Shown: positions 44,635-54,577 of the stretch, in pieces
Layout: each line of letters opens with the position of its first letter
How positions within the stretch are numbered: the stretch's first letter is position 1
From: Arthrobacter russicus
GTDB taxonomy: Bacteria; Actinomycetota; Actinomycetes; Actinomycetales; Micrococcaceae
DNA length: 64,000 bases
Reading direction: 5' to 3'
Assembly (NCBI RefSeq): GCF_031454135.1
Contig: NZ_JAVDQF010000001.1
Span: 1,302,001-1,366,000 of the forward strand
The notes under the pieces: model-generated
Told to the model about the DNA's origin: nothing
The model's database searches: none
Seen by the model: only the letters and a program-made list of their open reading frames with translations
Position numbers and translations under genes: made by a program

Positions 44635-46002
44635 ATGGAGTGGTCCAAAGCACGGATTCTGACGCCACGCGGCTGGGGTTTGGCCGGCGCCGGGCTGTTC
44701 TGCGTGCTCTTGGCGCAGATCATGGGCCGGAAGGACTTGTTGGTCCTGGGGCTCTTTTTGCTCCTGCTGCCGGTTTTGGCAGCCATCGGCGTCCGGCTGC
44801 TCGCACCGGGCTTCATCGTCTACCGGGAATTCACCCCCGCCGTGGTCGAGGCGGAATCCAGCACTACCGTGGACCTCGCGGTCGGCGGTCCGCTGCGGAC
44901 CGCTGGCCGCGTCCGGATGAGCGAAACCCTGCCCCCGCGGTTCGGGCGGTCCCCGGAATTCATCTACCCCGGCAAAGTCCAGAACGACGGCAAAGCCGGA
45001 CTTCGCAGCAGCCGGTACCAGTACCACCTCCGCTCCGCGAGCCGCGGGCAGTTTCCGATCGGTCCGGTCAACGCCGAACTCAGCGACGCCTTCGGGCTGA
45101 GCACGCATCAGAGATCGCTTCCGGGATCGGACCTGCTCACCGTCACGCCCCGGGCGCTCGAGCTGCCGGTCACCACCGTCTCCGGTGCCCGGAGCTCGGA
45201 CGGCGTGATCGCCACCGGGCAACGGGCCAACCCGAGCGACGACGACGTGATGACCCGGGAATACCGGCACGGCGATCCGATGCGCCGAGTGCATTGGCCG
45301 GCCACCGCACGGCAAGGGCAATTGATGGTGCGCCAAGAGGAATCGGTGACCACTCCGGAAGCCACTTTGCTGCTGGATTTGCGCGCCGGAGCCTTCGCCG
45401 ATGGCGGTTCCCCGGCCCGGAACCCGGGCGGCGAACATCCCGAACTGCGCAGTTCCGCGGCCTTCGAATGGTCCGTGGTGGCCGCCATGTCGATCAGCGC
45501 CCATCTGGTCGAACGCAGCTTCGAGTTGCGCCTGCTCGATGTGTTCGGCAAGCCGGGGCTTGCCAGCTCGCGCTCCGCCCCGGAAGCCATGACCGAGGAG
45601 TACGCCGGGGCCGCCGGGCTGCACAGCATCGCCGAATCGCTCGCCGCCATCGAACTTCAGGAAGACCAGAACGGCACGGCCTTCAATGACGATCTGCTCG
45701 AACGCTTGTCCAGCGGCCGGCAGCGGGGTCCGGTGATCGCGATCCTCGGCCAATTGAGCACTGCCGAAGCGCGGGCACTGGCAGTTGCCGCCCAAGGCTC
45801 ACCGGCAGCATGCGCCATCGTTTCCAGCCACCACCCGGAGCAGGCTGCGCAAACCCTGGAGTTGCTCCGCCAGGGCGGTTGGCGGGCGATCGCGGCGAAC
45901 GAGGGAACCTCGCTGCGCAGAGTCTGGAGCTACTTCGACGCCGGTCCCTTGGAAACCGCGCCCGCCGAGCAGCAGCCGTCCGGCTCCGGGGTGCCGCGAT
46001 GA
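44635..46002 (+). CDS. DUF58 domain-containing membrane protein
   Basis: 455 residues. Two N-terminal membrane helices (about 13-50) are followed by an extended beta-rich region and the DUF58 signature REYRHGDPMRRVHWPATARQ, then a von Willebrand A-like fold. DUF58 proteins are regular partners of MoxR ATPases; the molecular job is unknown. ATG 44635 has GGGGGAA upstream and lies 31 bases after moxR; its end overlaps the transglutaminase start (ATGA). Confidence 0.92.
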   Translation: MEWSKARILTPRGWGLAGAGLFCVLLAQIMGRKDLLVLGLFLLLLPVLAAIGVRLLAPGFIVYREFTPAVVEAESSTTVDLAVGGPLRTAGRVRMSETLPPRFGRSPEFIYPGKVQNDGKAGLRSSRYQYHLRSASRGQFPIGPVNAELSDAFGLSTHQRSLPGSDLLTVTPRALELPVTTVSGARSSDGVIATGQRANPSDDDVMTREYRHGDPMRRVHWPATARQGQLMVRQEESVTTPEATLLLDLRAGAFADGGSPARNPGGEHPELRSSAAFEWSVVAAMSISAHLVERSFELRLLDVFGKPGLASSRSAPEAMTEEYAGAAGLHSIAESLAAIELQEDQNGTAFNDDLLERLSSGRQRGPVIAILGQLSTAEARALAVAAQGSPAACAIVSSHHPEQAAQTLELLRQGGWRAIAANEGTSLRRVWSYFDAGPLETAPAEQQPSGSGVPR

Positions 46003-48386
46003 CCGCGGTGCTGGAGCAGAAATTGGCCGATCCCCGGCGCAGCGGCCGCGTTCCAAAGCCGAAGCAGCGCCCCGGCGCGGCACCCTGGGCGCTGGGCGCA
46101 GCGATTTTCCTCGCGGTCTGCGGCACCGCGACCGGGCTCGCCGGGGTGCTGCGCGGCGGAACCTGGTTCCTCTACATCGTCTTCACCGTGGGTACGGTGC
46201 TGGCCGCGATGGCCGTGGCCCGGAGCCTGCGCACGCCCAGCGGCTGGGTGCCGGTGATCGGTTCGGCGGTCCTGGTCCTGCAATTGACCTTCGTCTTCCT
46301 GTCCGACACCGCCTTGCTGGCCGTAATCCCCACCCCGGCTTCGCTCGATGTGCTCTCCGAATTGTTGCGCCAGGCCTCGGACACCGTGGTGCGCGACGTC
46401 GCCCCGGTCGAGGCCGGGCCCGGCGTGCTGTTCGTGGTGTGCCTGGGCCTGGGGCTGGTGGCGCTGCTGATCGACGCTTTGGCCATCGGACTCATGATGC
46501 CGGCGATCAGCGGGCTCGGCCTGCTGGTGATCGCGCTGATTCCGGCCGTGCTCAAAGCAGAGAGCCTGGGTGTCACCGGCTTCGTGCTCGGCGCCATCGG
46601 CTACTTGATGCTGCTGGCGCTTTCGCACTGGCAGAACGGCGGCAGACCCCGCAGATCAGTCCGTGCACTCTGGCGGGTCGGCGGCATCGGCGCCGGCGCC
46701 CTGGTGCTCGCTCTGTTCCTGGGCATGGTGATTCCGGGCTTCAGCACCGGCACTTTTCCGCAGGGTTCCCGGCTCGGCAACTTCGGACAGGTTGCCGGGC
46801 TGAGCCCGTTCCTCTCACTCGGCAGGGATCTGCGGGAACCCACCGGCGCCGGCCGGATCAATTACGCGACGACGGCGGCCAGCCCGCCGTATCTGCGCAC
46901 CCTGACCATCGAGAACTTCGACGGCGAAAGCTGGCAGCCCAGCGACCGGAGCTCAGAGGCCAGGCTCGGCACCGACTTCATCCAGAATGACTTCGCGCCG
47001 ACGCAGACTAGCTCGCAGAGTGTCACGACCCGGATCAGTCCGGTCCAGTTCTCCAGCGAATGGCTGCCGGTCCCTTACCCGCCGAGCGAGGTCAACGGCC
47101 TGGTCGGCCGGTGGACCTGGGATCCGAAAACCTTGGCGTTGAAAGCTTTGGACAACGGTTCCTTGGGCCAGACCTATACCGTCACCAGCCAGAGTCCGCT
47201 GCTCACCCCGGAAATCCTGGAAACCGCCATCACCCCGCCGCGGCCCAGCCTGGACCCGGTCTTCATGTCGCTGCCGGCCAATGTGCCGTCGATCATCCGG
47301 GAAACCGCGCTCGAGGTCACCGGCCGGTCACCTACCTACTACGACAAGGCAATGGCCTTGCAGCAATACCTCCGCGGCGCCGAGTTCAGCTACTCGCTCC
47401 AGGCTCCGGTGTCCGGCGGGTACGACGGCAGCAGCATGGGCGCGCTGGCCAAGTTCCTGGAGGTCAAAAGCGGCTACTGCGTGCATTTTTCCGCGGCAAT
47501 GGCGGTGATGGCGCGCGAAGCCGGGATTCCCAGCCGGATCGGCGTCGGGTTCGCCCCGGGCACCGCGACCGAGCAGACGGTCGAATTGAACGGCCAACAG
47601 GTCACCGAGTACATGGTGGACGGCCGCGCCGCCCATGCCTGGCCGGAGCTGTACTTCGAGGGCTTGGGCTGGGTTCCCTTCGAGCCCACTCCGTCCCGCG
47701 GCCAGGTGCCGAGTTACGCCCAAACGCCGAGCAGCCCGGCCGACCCGCAGAACCCGGAGGTCCTGCCGCAACCCACGCCGAGCGCTCCGGCGGTGCCGAG
47801 CCCGCCCGCGGTACCACCGGCTGCCGGTGGCCAGAACACCCCGGGAACCGGATTCAACGCATGGTTGCTGCTGTTCCCACTGCTTGGCCTGGCGGTTCTG
47901 GCCGGCCTGGCGCTGCCGGCGCTGAGCCGCGGCTCGCTGCGCCACCGCCGGCTTGCCGGGGACCCGACTCCGGCAAACGCCTGGGCGGAATTCCAGGACA
48001 CTGCGGCCGATTACGGCCTGCCCGCTTCGGCCAGCGAAACCCCGCGGCGTTTCGTGGACAGGTTGGCCGGTTCGGGCCGGCTGGGCAGCCCCGGGCCGGA
48101 TCTCTCCGGATTGTTGGCGGCTTACGAGCGCACCAGCTACGGACAGCCCGGACCGGCGGCCCGGTTGGCCCCGGGCAGTCCCGAAACGGCGCAGGCCGCC
48201 GCGGCCGTCGGGGCGTTGCGCAAGCACTCCCCGACGAAGCAGCGGTTGCGGGCCACCCTGTTTCCGACCTCGACGCTGCAGCGTTGGCTCCGGGCCGCTG
48301 CAGTTCCGCTGCACCGCTCCCGGGCCGGACTCCGTCGGCTCGGCCAACGGATCGCCCGCCGGCGGAGCGGGAACCCGGACCGGTGA
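45999..48386 (+). CDS. TgpA-like membrane transglutaminase
   Basis: 795 residues. Six or seven N-terminal membrane helices (to about 250) precede an extracellular transglutaminase-like domain with catalytic Cys494 in VKSGYCVHFSAAMAVMAREA and His546 in RAAHAWPELYFEGLGWVPFE. A Pro/Ser-rich linker (PAVPSPPAVPPA), another membrane helix and a DUF4129-like cytoplasmic tail with YERTSYG follow. The order matches the TgpA family, which pairs with DUF58 and MoxR proteins. It may modify or cleave envelope proteins or peptides; the substrate is not known. It overlaps the DUF58 gene by four bases. Confidence 0.92.
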   Translation: MTAVLEQKLADPRRSGRVPKPKQRPGAAPWALGAAIFLAVCGTATGLAGVLRGGTWFLYIVFTVGTVLAAMAVARSLRTPSGWVPVIGSAVLVLQLTFVFLSDTALLAVIPTPASLDVLSELLRQASDTVVRDVAPVEAGPGVLFVVCLGLGLVALLIDALAIGLMMPAISGLGLLVIALIPAVLKAESLGVTGFVLGAIGYLMLLALSHWQNGGRPRRSVRALWRVGGIGAGALVLALFLGMVIPGFSTGTFPQGSRLGNFGQVAGLSPFLSLGRDLREPTGAGRINYATTAASPPYLRTLTIENFDGESWQPSDRSSEARLGTDFIQNDFAPTQTSSQSVTTRISPVQFSSEWLPVPYPPSEVNGLVGRWTWDPKTLALKALDNGSLGQTYTVTSQSPLLTPEILETAITPPRPSLDPVFMSLPANVPSIIRETALEVTGRSPTYYDKAMALQQYLRGAEFSYSLQAPVSGGYDGSSMGALAKFLEVKSGYCVHFSAAMAVMAREAGIPSRIGVGFAPGTATEQTVELNGQQVTEYMVDGRAAHAWPELYFEGLGWVPFEPTPSRGQVPSYAQTPSSPADPQNPEVLPQPTPSAPAVPSPPAVPPAAGGQNTPGTGFNAWLLLFPLLGLAVLAGLALPALSRGSLRHRRLAGDPTPANAWAEFQDTAADYGLPASASETPRRFVDRLAGSGRLGSPGPDLSGLLAAYERTSYGQPGPAARLAPGSPETAQAAAAVGALRKHSPTKQRLRATLFPTSTLQRWLRAAAVPLHRSRAGLRRLGQRIARRRSGNPDR

Positions 48387-48402
48387 CCGGCCGGCCCGGC
48401 GC

Positions 48403-49878
48403 TCAGGCGGGGTCGGCGATCCCGATGTACTGGGTGTACAGGTATTCTTCGATGCCCTCGAGCCCGCCTTCCCGGCCCAGGCCGGACTGCTTCACTCCGC
48501 CGAAAGGCGCAGCCGCGTTCGAGACCACACCGGCGTTCAGCCCGAGCATCCCGGTCTCCAGCTGCTCGCCCATCCGCAACCCCCGGTTGAGGTTCTGCGT
48601 GAACACGTAAGCGACCAGACCATATTCGGTGTTGTTGGCCAAGCGCACGGCTTCGGCTTCGTCCCGGAAGGTGACGATGGGCGCGACCGGCCCGAAAATC
48701 TCCTCGTTCAGAATGCGCGCATCGGCGGCCACCCCGCTGAGCACGGTGGGCTGGTAGAAGTATCCGGCACCTGAATCCGGCGCACCGCCGGTCAGCACCA
48801 CGGCACCGCCGGCGAGCGCGTCGCTGACCAGTTCATGGACTTTGTCCCGGCTCTTCTGATCGATCAGCGGACCCACATTGCTGTCCGCCTCGATGCCCGG
48901 ACCGGTGGTCAGCTCGGCCACCTTGGCGGCGAACTTGCGGCTGAACTCTTCGGCCACCGACTCGTGCACGATGAACCGGTTGGCCGCAGTGCAGGCCTCA
49001 CCCATGTTGCGCAGTTTGGCGATCATCGCGCCGGCCACCGCAGCGTCCAGGTCGGCGTCCTCGAAGACCACGAAAGGAGCGTTCCCGCCGAGCTCCATCG
49101 ACGTCCGCAGCACGTTCTCGGACGCGTCCGCCAGCAGCCGCCGGCCGACCTCGGTGGACCCGGTGAAGGAGAGTTTGCGGAGCCTGGAATCCTTGATCAG
49201 GCCTCCGGTGGTCTGCCCCGCAGTAGTCGTGGCGATGACATTGAGCACACCCGCGGGCAGCCCGGACTCCTGCATCACCTTGGCGAAAAGCTGCGAGGTC
49301 AAGGGGGTCAGGTTGGCCGGTTTGAGCACCATCGTGCAGCCGGCAGCCACGGCCGGGGCGATCTTCCGGGTAGCCATCGCCAAAGGGAAGTTCCAGGGCG
49401 TGATCAGCAGGCACGGGCCCACCGCCTTCTTGGTCACGAGCAAACGGGATTTGCCGTCCGGCGCCACCGAGTACCGGCCGAAGGCGCGGACTGCTTCTTC
49501 CGAGAACCAGCGCAGGAATTCCGAGCCGTAGGCCACTTCGCCGCGGGCCTCGGCCAGCGGTTTGCCCATTTCGAGCGTCATCAGCAAAGCGAAATCATCG
49601 GCCCGCGCGGTGACCGTTTCGAAGGCGCGGCGCAGGATTTCACCGCGCTCCCGGGGCGCCGTCGCAGCCCAGGCAGCTTGCGCGGCGACCGCTGCATCGA
49701 GTGCCGCGGCGGCGTCTTCGGCCCCGGCGTCCGCGATGCTCAGCAGCACTTCGCCGGTGGCCGGATTCTCCACCGGGAAGGTTTTGCCGCTCGCTGCGGG
49801 ACGCCACTCGCCGTCGATGAGCAGGCCGGTCGGTACCTCGGCCAGGAGTTGCGCGATCCGTTCAGCGGAAATTGCCAT
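48403..49878 (-). CDS. gabD: NAD(P)-dependent succinate-semialdehyde dehydrogenase
   Basis: 491 residues of the aldehyde dehydrogenase superfamily. Features are PWNFPLAMATRKIAPAVAAG, the cofactor loop FTGSTEVGRRLLA, catalytic Glu in SMELGGNAPFVVFEDADLD, catalytic Cys in NMGEACTAANRFIVHE and EEIFGPVAPIVTF. The GEACTAANR context is that of GabD-type enzymes acting on succinate semialdehyde from GABA or related routes, though related substrates are possible. ATG 49878 has AAGGA upstream. It is a lone gene convergent with the transglutaminase gene; no gabT is nearby. Confidence 0.88.
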   Translation of the reverse strand: MAISAERIAQLLAEVPTGLLIDGEWRPAASGKTFPVENPATGEVLLSIADAGAEDAAAALDAAVAAQAAWAATAPRERGEILRRAFETVTARADDFALLMTLEMGKPLAEARGEVAYGSEFLRWFSEEAVRAFGRYSVAPDGKSRLLVTKKAVGPCLLITPWNFPLAMATRKIAPAVAAGCTMVLKPANLTPLTSQLFAKVMQESGLPAGVLNVIATTTAGQTTGGLIKDSRLRKLSFTGSTEVGRRLLADASENVLRTSMELGGNAPFVVFEDADLDAAVAGAMIAKLRNMGEACTAANRFIVHESVAEEFSRKFAAKVAELTTGPGIEADSNVGPLIDQKSRDKVHELVSDALAGGAVVLTGGAPDSGAGYFYQPTVLSGVAADARILNEEIFGPVAPIVTFRDEAEAVRLANNTEYGLVAYVFTQNLNRGLRMGEQLETGMLGLNAGVVSNAAAPFGGVKQSGLGREGGLEGIEEYLYTQYIGIADPA

Positions 49879-50022
49879 GGGACATCCTTGTCTGTTTCGA
49901 CGATCAACCGAAGGGGTTGCTGGTTCAGCTTTCAGGCTATGGCGCGGCCGGAGCACTGTCTATGCATCAAATGCAGCAGCTCCGAGCCAAATAATGTGCA
50001 AACGCACAACCGACTCCCCCGC

Positions 50023-50895
50023 TTACTCGGTGGCTTTTCCGGTCCTGGCCGCCACAACGGCTTCGTAAAGGTCGCGCTTGCCCACCGCAGAGCTTTCCGC
50101 CACCGCCGCTACTGCGTCTTTGAGCCGCATCCCCTGCCCGGCCAACTGCTGGACTGCGGCCACCTGGTCTGCCGCCGAACGGACGATCCCGCTGCTGCCG
50201 GCCACCACGACCGCGATCTCGCCCCGCACCTCGGAGGCTTCTGCCCAGTCACGGAGCTCGGCGAGCCCGCCACGGAGCACTTCCTCATAGGTCTTGGTCA
50301 GCTCGCGGGCGATCGCTGCCCTGCGGTCCGCGCCGAAGACCTCGGCGAGCGCCGCGAGCATCACGGCCAACCGGTGCGGTGCCTCGAAAAACACCAGCGT
50401 GCGCGGATCCGAGCTCAATTCGCGCAGCCTCGTGGCACGTTCACCAGCCTTGCGGGGCAGGAATCCTTCGAAGGCGAACCGGTCGGTGGGCAATCCGGAC
50501 AGCGCCAAGGCGGTCAACACCGCGGAAGGCCCCGGGGCCGCGGTGACCCGCACTCCGGCGGCGATGGCGGCTTCGACCAACCGGTACCCCGGGTCCGAAA
50601 CCGCGGGCATCCCGGCGTCGGAAACCATCAGGAGGTTGGCGCCGGCTCGGACCGAGGCGATCAACTCGGCGGTCCGCGACGCTTCATTGTGCTCGTGGTA
50701 GCTCAGAATCCGACCGGGTACGTGCACCCCCAAGGATCCGGCCAGTTTGAGCAGCCGCCGGGTGTCCTCGGCGGCAATCAGATCAGCGCTGCCCAGCCAT
50801 TCGAGCAATCTGGCCGAGGCATCGCCGGGATTGCCGATCGGCGTGGCCGCCACGATGATCTGGCCGGCCGAGTCGGCCTCGCGTGAGGAATGCAT
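50023..50895 (-). CDS. rsmI: 16S rRNA 2'-O-methyltransferase RsmI
   Basis: 290 residues. It methylates the 2'-O of C1402 in 16S rRNA. It has the tetrapyrrole-methylase fold: IIVAATPIGNPGDASARLLE, IAAEDTRRLLKLAGS, LSYHEHNE, LMVSDAGMPAVSDPGYRLVE and VTAAPGPSAVLTALALSGLP, with a C-terminal extension. ATG 50895 lies six bases after TAGGCT (50907-50902), with no ribosome site. It is divergent from the O-mannosyltransferase, the same pairing as Rv1003/Rv1002c in Mycobacterium tuberculosis. Confidence 0.95.
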   Translation of the reverse strand: MHSSREADSAGQIIVAATPIGNPGDASARLLEWLGSADLIAAEDTRRLLKLAGSLGVHVPGRILSYHEHNEASRTAELIASVRAGANLLMVSDAGMPAVSDPGYRLVEAAIAAGVRVTAAPGPSAVLTALALSGLPTDRFAFEGFLPRKAGERATRLRELSSDPRTLVFFEAPHRLAVMLAALAEVFGADRRAAIARELTKTYEEVLRGGLAELRDWAEASEVRGEIAVVVAGSSGIVRSAADQVAAVQQLAGQGMRLKDAVAAVAESSAVGKRDLYEAVVAARTGKATE

Positions 50896-50985
50896 GGCTC
50901 AAGCCTACGTGTCCGGCCCGTTCCCGCCGCTGCCGGCCGGCCCGAACAACGCAACCGGAAGCCTGGCCCACCCCGGGCAATCGCG

Positions 50986-51013
50986 CATGCTACCGGTGCG
51001 CCCCGGTAGCATG
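50986..51013. promoter_or_regulatory. 11-bp palindrome over the O-mannosyltransferase -10
   Basis: CATGCTACCGG (50986-50996) and its exact complement (51003-51013) flank a 6-base centre. The right arm contains TAGCAT (51007-51012), the presumed -10, six bases before the GTG at 51019. A dimeric repressor bound here would block this leaderless promoter. As the sequence lies upstream of the expected transcript start it should act as DNA, not RNA. Confidence 0.5.
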
Positions 51014-51018
51014 GCCTG

Positions 51019-52680
51019 GTGAGCCAGAAACTCGACGAGCGCGTGCCGCCGCCCCGGCTCGATCCGGGCGGCCAGGCATCCTGGCTGGTCGGCCCGCGGA
51101 GCGCCTTCGGCTTCCGGGCGCTGCAACGCCGGTTGCAGGGCCCTCGCTGGCGGTTCCTGGAGACCCCGCTCTCACTGCGCCTGTGGTACTGGTTGGCGCC
51201 GGTGCTGACCGCGGTGATCGGCGGGGTGTTGCGATTCGTCCGGCTCGACGAACCGCGCAGCCTGGTTTTCGACGAGACCTACTACGTCAAGGACGCTTAT
51301 TCGTTCTTGGTCAGCGGATTCGAACGCTCCTGGGACAAGGATCCCAACGCCAAGTTCAACAGCGGCGATTTTTCCGCGCTCCTGGACAGCCCGGAATTCG
51401 TGGTCCATCCACCGGTCGGCAAATGGTTGATTGCCGCAGGGATGCAGCTGTTCGGACCGGCCAACACCTTCGGCTGGCGGTTCAGCACCGCCGTCGTGGG
51501 CACCTTGTCCGTGCTCATCGTGGCGCTGTTGGCGCAAAAGCTGTTCCGCTCGACCCTGTTGGGCACCGTCGCCGGGCTCCTGATGGCGGTGGACGGGCAC
51601 GCCATCGTGCAGTCCCGGACCGCGTTGTTGGACAACTTCGTGATGTTCTTCGCCTTGCTGGCGTTCGCCGCGCTGGTGTTGGACCGGGACGACGGCCGAC
51701 GCCGGTTGGCCCGCCGGCTGGCCCGGAAACTGGCGGACGAACCGGACAAGCCCCGTTCCCGGCACTTGCTGTACGGGCCGTGGCTCGGCATCCGCTGGTG
51801 GCGGGTGGCCGCGGGCGTCGCCTTGGGCCTGTGCGCCGGTTCGAAGTGGTCGGGGTTGTTCTTCATCGCGGGATTCGGCCTGCTGACGATCTTCTGGGAC
51901 ATGAGTGCCCGGCGCGCCGCCGGCATCCGGTATTGGTTCACCGGGACGTTGTTGAAGGACTCCCCGGTGGCCTTCCTGAGCATCGTCCCGGTGGCCTTGG
52001 CCAGCTATCTGGCCAGCTGGACCGGCTGGTTCCTCTCGAACGACGCCTACAACCGGCAGTGGGCCAGCAGCAATCCGGCGCCGGGCTGGGATTGGCTGCC
52101 CGGGCCGTTGCGTTCGCTCTGGAACTACCACCAGTCGATGTACACCTCCGGCCTGTCCATCACCTCGGACCATCCGTACAAGGCGAACGCCTGGTCCTGG
52201 TTCGTGATGGGCCGGCCCACCTCCTTCTTCGCGGAGTACCCGGACAACCAATGCGGCGCGGCCAAATGCGCCCAGGTGGTCTCATCGATCGGCAATCCGT
52301 TGATTTGGTGGGCCGGATCCGCAGCGCTGGTCTTCCTCCTGGGCTACTGGATCCTGCGCCGGGACTGGCGGGCCGGTGGCATCCTCTGCGGCTGGGCGGT
52401 CGGCTATTTGCCGTGGCTGATGTATCCGGAGCGGACGATCTTCTTCTTCTACGCGATCGCCTACGAACCGTACATGATCCTGGCCCTGGTTTTCTGCCTC
52501 GGCCTGATTCTGGGCAAACCCGATGCCCCACCCTGGCGCCGGCAACAAGGTATGGTGATCGTCGGCTTCTTCGTGGTGTTGGCGATCTTGGTCAGCGCCT
52601 TCTTCCTGCCCCTGTGGACCGCGCAGACCATCAGTTACGACGATTGGCGTTCCCATATGTGGATGCCCAGTTGGATTTGA
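51019..52680 (+). CDS. pmt: Protein O-mannosyltransferase (GT39)
   Basis: 553 residues, about 11 membrane segments. It transfers mannose from polyprenyl-phosphomannose to Ser/Thr of proteins during Sec export. FDETYYVKDAYSFL holds the Asp-Glu pair typical of the first outside loop, with HPPVGKWLIAAGMQLFG following; LLDNFVMFFALLAFAALVLD, GLCAGSKWSGLFFIAGFGLL and the C-terminal PWLMYPERTIFFFYAIAYEP, then YMILA, match the mycobacterial enzyme Rv1002c. It has a GTG start with no ribosome site. An acyl-CoA ligase gene follows after 34 bases. Confidence 0.94.
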   Translation: MSQKLDERVPPPRLDPGGQASWLVGPRSAFGFRALQRRLQGPRWRFLETPLSLRLWYWLAPVLTAVIGGVLRFVRLDEPRSLVFDETYYVKDAYSFLVSGFERSWDKDPNAKFNSGDFSALLDSPEFVVHPPVGKWLIAAGMQLFGPANTFGWRFSTAVVGTLSVLIVALLAQKLFRSTLLGTVAGLLMAVDGHAIVQSRTALLDNFVMFFALLAFAALVLDRDDGRRRLARRLARKLADEPDKPRSRHLLYGPWLGIRWWRVAAGVALGLCAGSKWSGLFFIAGFGLLTIFWDMSARRAAGIRYWFTGTLLKDSPVAFLSIVPVALASYLASWTGWFLSNDAYNRQWASSNPAPGWDWLPGPLRSLWNYHQSMYTSGLSITSDHPYKANAWSWFVMGRPTSFFAEYPDNQCGAAKCAQVVSSIGNPLIWWAGSAALVFLLGYWILRRDWRAGGILCGWAVGYLPWLMYPERTIFFFYAIAYEPYMILALVFCLGLILGKPDAPPWRRQQGMVIVGFFVVLAILVSAFFLPLWTAQTISYDDWRSHMWMPSWI

Positions 52681-52714
52681 CCCGAACCCGAGCATCGAAG
52701 AGGTTGACCTGCGA

Positions 52715-54562
52715 ATGAACGAAGCCAGCACTGAACTCCTGGTGGATCTGCCTGCCGAATCGAACGTGACCGACCTGTTGCTGGAGCGGGTCGCCGCGGA
52801 TCCGGCTGCGGTCCTCTACGAACGCAAGCCTGCCGGCCATCAGCCGGGCGTGCCTTGGCAGCCGGTCCGAGCAGACGAGTTCCTGAGCCAGGTCCGGGCC
52901 TTGGCGAAGGGCTTGATCGCCTCCGGGATCACGCCGGGCGATCGCGTTGCCGTGATGTCCGGCACCCGCTACGAATGGACCGTCCTCGATTTCGCGATCT
53001 GGTTCGCCGGCGCGGTCACCGTACCGATCTACGAAACGTCCTCGGCCCGGCAAGTGGAATGGGTCCTGGTCGATTCCGGCGCCCGGTTGGTGGTCGTCGA
53101 AGACCTCGCGAAACTCGAGTTGGTCCGCGCGGTGCTGGCCGGGTCCGCGTTGCTGGGCCAAGGCCCGGTCTCGCTCTGGTGCATCGACGACGACGGCGAC
53201 TCACCGCACTTGGGCGCCCTGGCCGCCGTCGGGCAGGGCGTGGGCGACGCCGAGCTGGAAGCCCAGCGCAGCGCTTCCGGGCTCGGCTCGGTGGCCTCCA
53301 TGGTCTACACCTCCGGTACCACCGGCTCGCCCAAAGGCTGCCAGATCACGCATGGGAACTTCGCCCTGGTGGCGAAGAACACGGTGCCCTTCCTGCCCGA
53401 GCTGTTGGCCACCGGTGCCGCTACCCGGACCTTGATGTTCCTCCCGCTGGCCCACGTGCTCGCCCGGGCCGTCCAAGTGGTCTGCTTGAGCGCCGGAACC
53501 ACGTTGGGGCACACCAGCAGCGTCAAGGAACTGCTCGGCGATCTGGGCGGATTCCAGCCGTCGTTTTTGCTCTGCGTGCCGCGGATCTACGAAAAAGTAC
53601 TCGAAGGCGCGGAGTTGAAGGCACAGGAGTCCGGCCGGGGCAGGATCTTCGGGTTCGCCGTGGACACCGCGATCCGCTACTCGAAAGCACTCGACCAGCA
53701 CACCCGGGGCCAAGGCAACGGGCCGGGCCTCTTGCTGCGCGGTCAGCAGTGGCTGTTCGACAAATTGGTGTACGCGAAGTTGCGCGAGGCCTTCGGCGGC
53801 AAAGTCCATTACACGGTCTCCGGTGCCAGCGCACTCGGCTTGCGCCAAGCGCACTTTTTCCGGGGTGCCGGGATCATGGTGCTCGAAGGCTACGGCCTGA
53901 CCGAAACCACCGCGCCGTGCACCGCGAACACCCCGGAACACACCAGGGTGGGCACCGTGGGGATCCCGTTGCCGGGCACCACGATCCGGATCGCTCCGGA
54001 CGGCGAAGTCCTGGTCAAAGGAATCGGCGTGTTCGCCGGATACCACGCCAATGAGGCCGCGACCGCGGAAGCTTTTGTGGACGGGTTCTTCCGTACCGGC
54101 GACCTGGGACGGCTCGACGACGACGGTTACCTCACGATCACCGGCCGGAAAAAAGACCTGATCGTCACCGCCGGCGGCAAAAACGTCTACCCGGCGCCGC
54201 TCGAGGAGGCCTTGCGCGAATCCGGCCTGATCTCCCAAGCCGTGGTGATCGGTGAAGGGCGCCCCTTCGTCGCCGCTTTGCTGACCTTGGACGAGGAAGC
54301 CCTGGCCCGCTGGAACACGCAGCACGGCAGTGCGCTGAGCGCGGCACAGGCCGCTGATTCCGCCGAACTCATGGCGGAACTCCAGGGTGCGGTGGACCGC
54401 GCGAACCAGGGCGTTTCGCGAGCCGAGTCGATTCGGAAATTCGCGGTGCTGGCTACCGACTTCGCAGTGGAGTCCGGCGAGCTGACCCCCTCGCTGAAGG
54501 TCAAACGGGCCACCGTGATCAGCGCGAACGACGAACTGATCGACAGCTTGTACGCGGGCTGA
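52715..54562 (+). CDS. Long-chain fatty-acid--CoA ligase (FadD15-like)
   Basis: 615 residues of the AMP-forming acyl-CoA synthetase family. The P-loop-like SMVYTSGTTGSPKGCQITHG, YTVSGASALGLRQAHFFRGA, GYGLTETTAPCTAN, FRTGDLGRLDDDGYLTITGR and KKDLIVTAGGKNVYP are all in place, with the catalytic lysine region LTPSLKVKR near the end. It activates long-chain fatty acids for lipid synthesis or degradation. ATG 52715 has AGAGG ten bases upstream. It is probably cotranscribed with the mannosyltransferase, but a functional link is not evident. Confidence 0.92.
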   Translation: MNEASTELLVDLPAESNVTDLLLERVAADPAAVLYERKPAGHQPGVPWQPVRADEFLSQVRALAKGLIASGITPGDRVAVMSGTRYEWTVLDFAIWFAGAVTVPIYETSSARQVEWVLVDSGARLVVVEDLAKLELVRAVLAGSALLGQGPVSLWCIDDDGDSPHLGALAAVGQGVGDAELEAQRSASGLGSVASMVYTSGTTGSPKGCQITHGNFALVAKNTVPFLPELLATGAATRTLMFLPLAHVLARAVQVVCLSAGTTLGHTSSVKELLGDLGGFQPSFLLCVPRIYEKVLEGAELKAQESGRGRIFGFAVDTAIRYSKALDQHTRGQGNGPGLLLRGQQWLFDKLVYAKLREAFGGKVHYTVSGASALGLRQAHFFRGAGIMVLEGYGLTETTAPCTANTPEHTRVGTVGIPLPGTTIRIAPDGEVLVKGIGVFAGYHANEAATAEAFVDGFFRTGDLGRLDDDGYLTITGRKKDLIVTAGGKNVYPAPLEEALRESGLISQAVVIGEGRPFVAALLTLDEEALARWNTQHGSALSAAQAADSAELMAELQGAVDRANQGVSRAESIRKFAVLATDFAVESGELTPSLKVKRATVISANDELIDSLYAG

Positions 54563-54577
54563 ATGCCGCAGCCGGCC

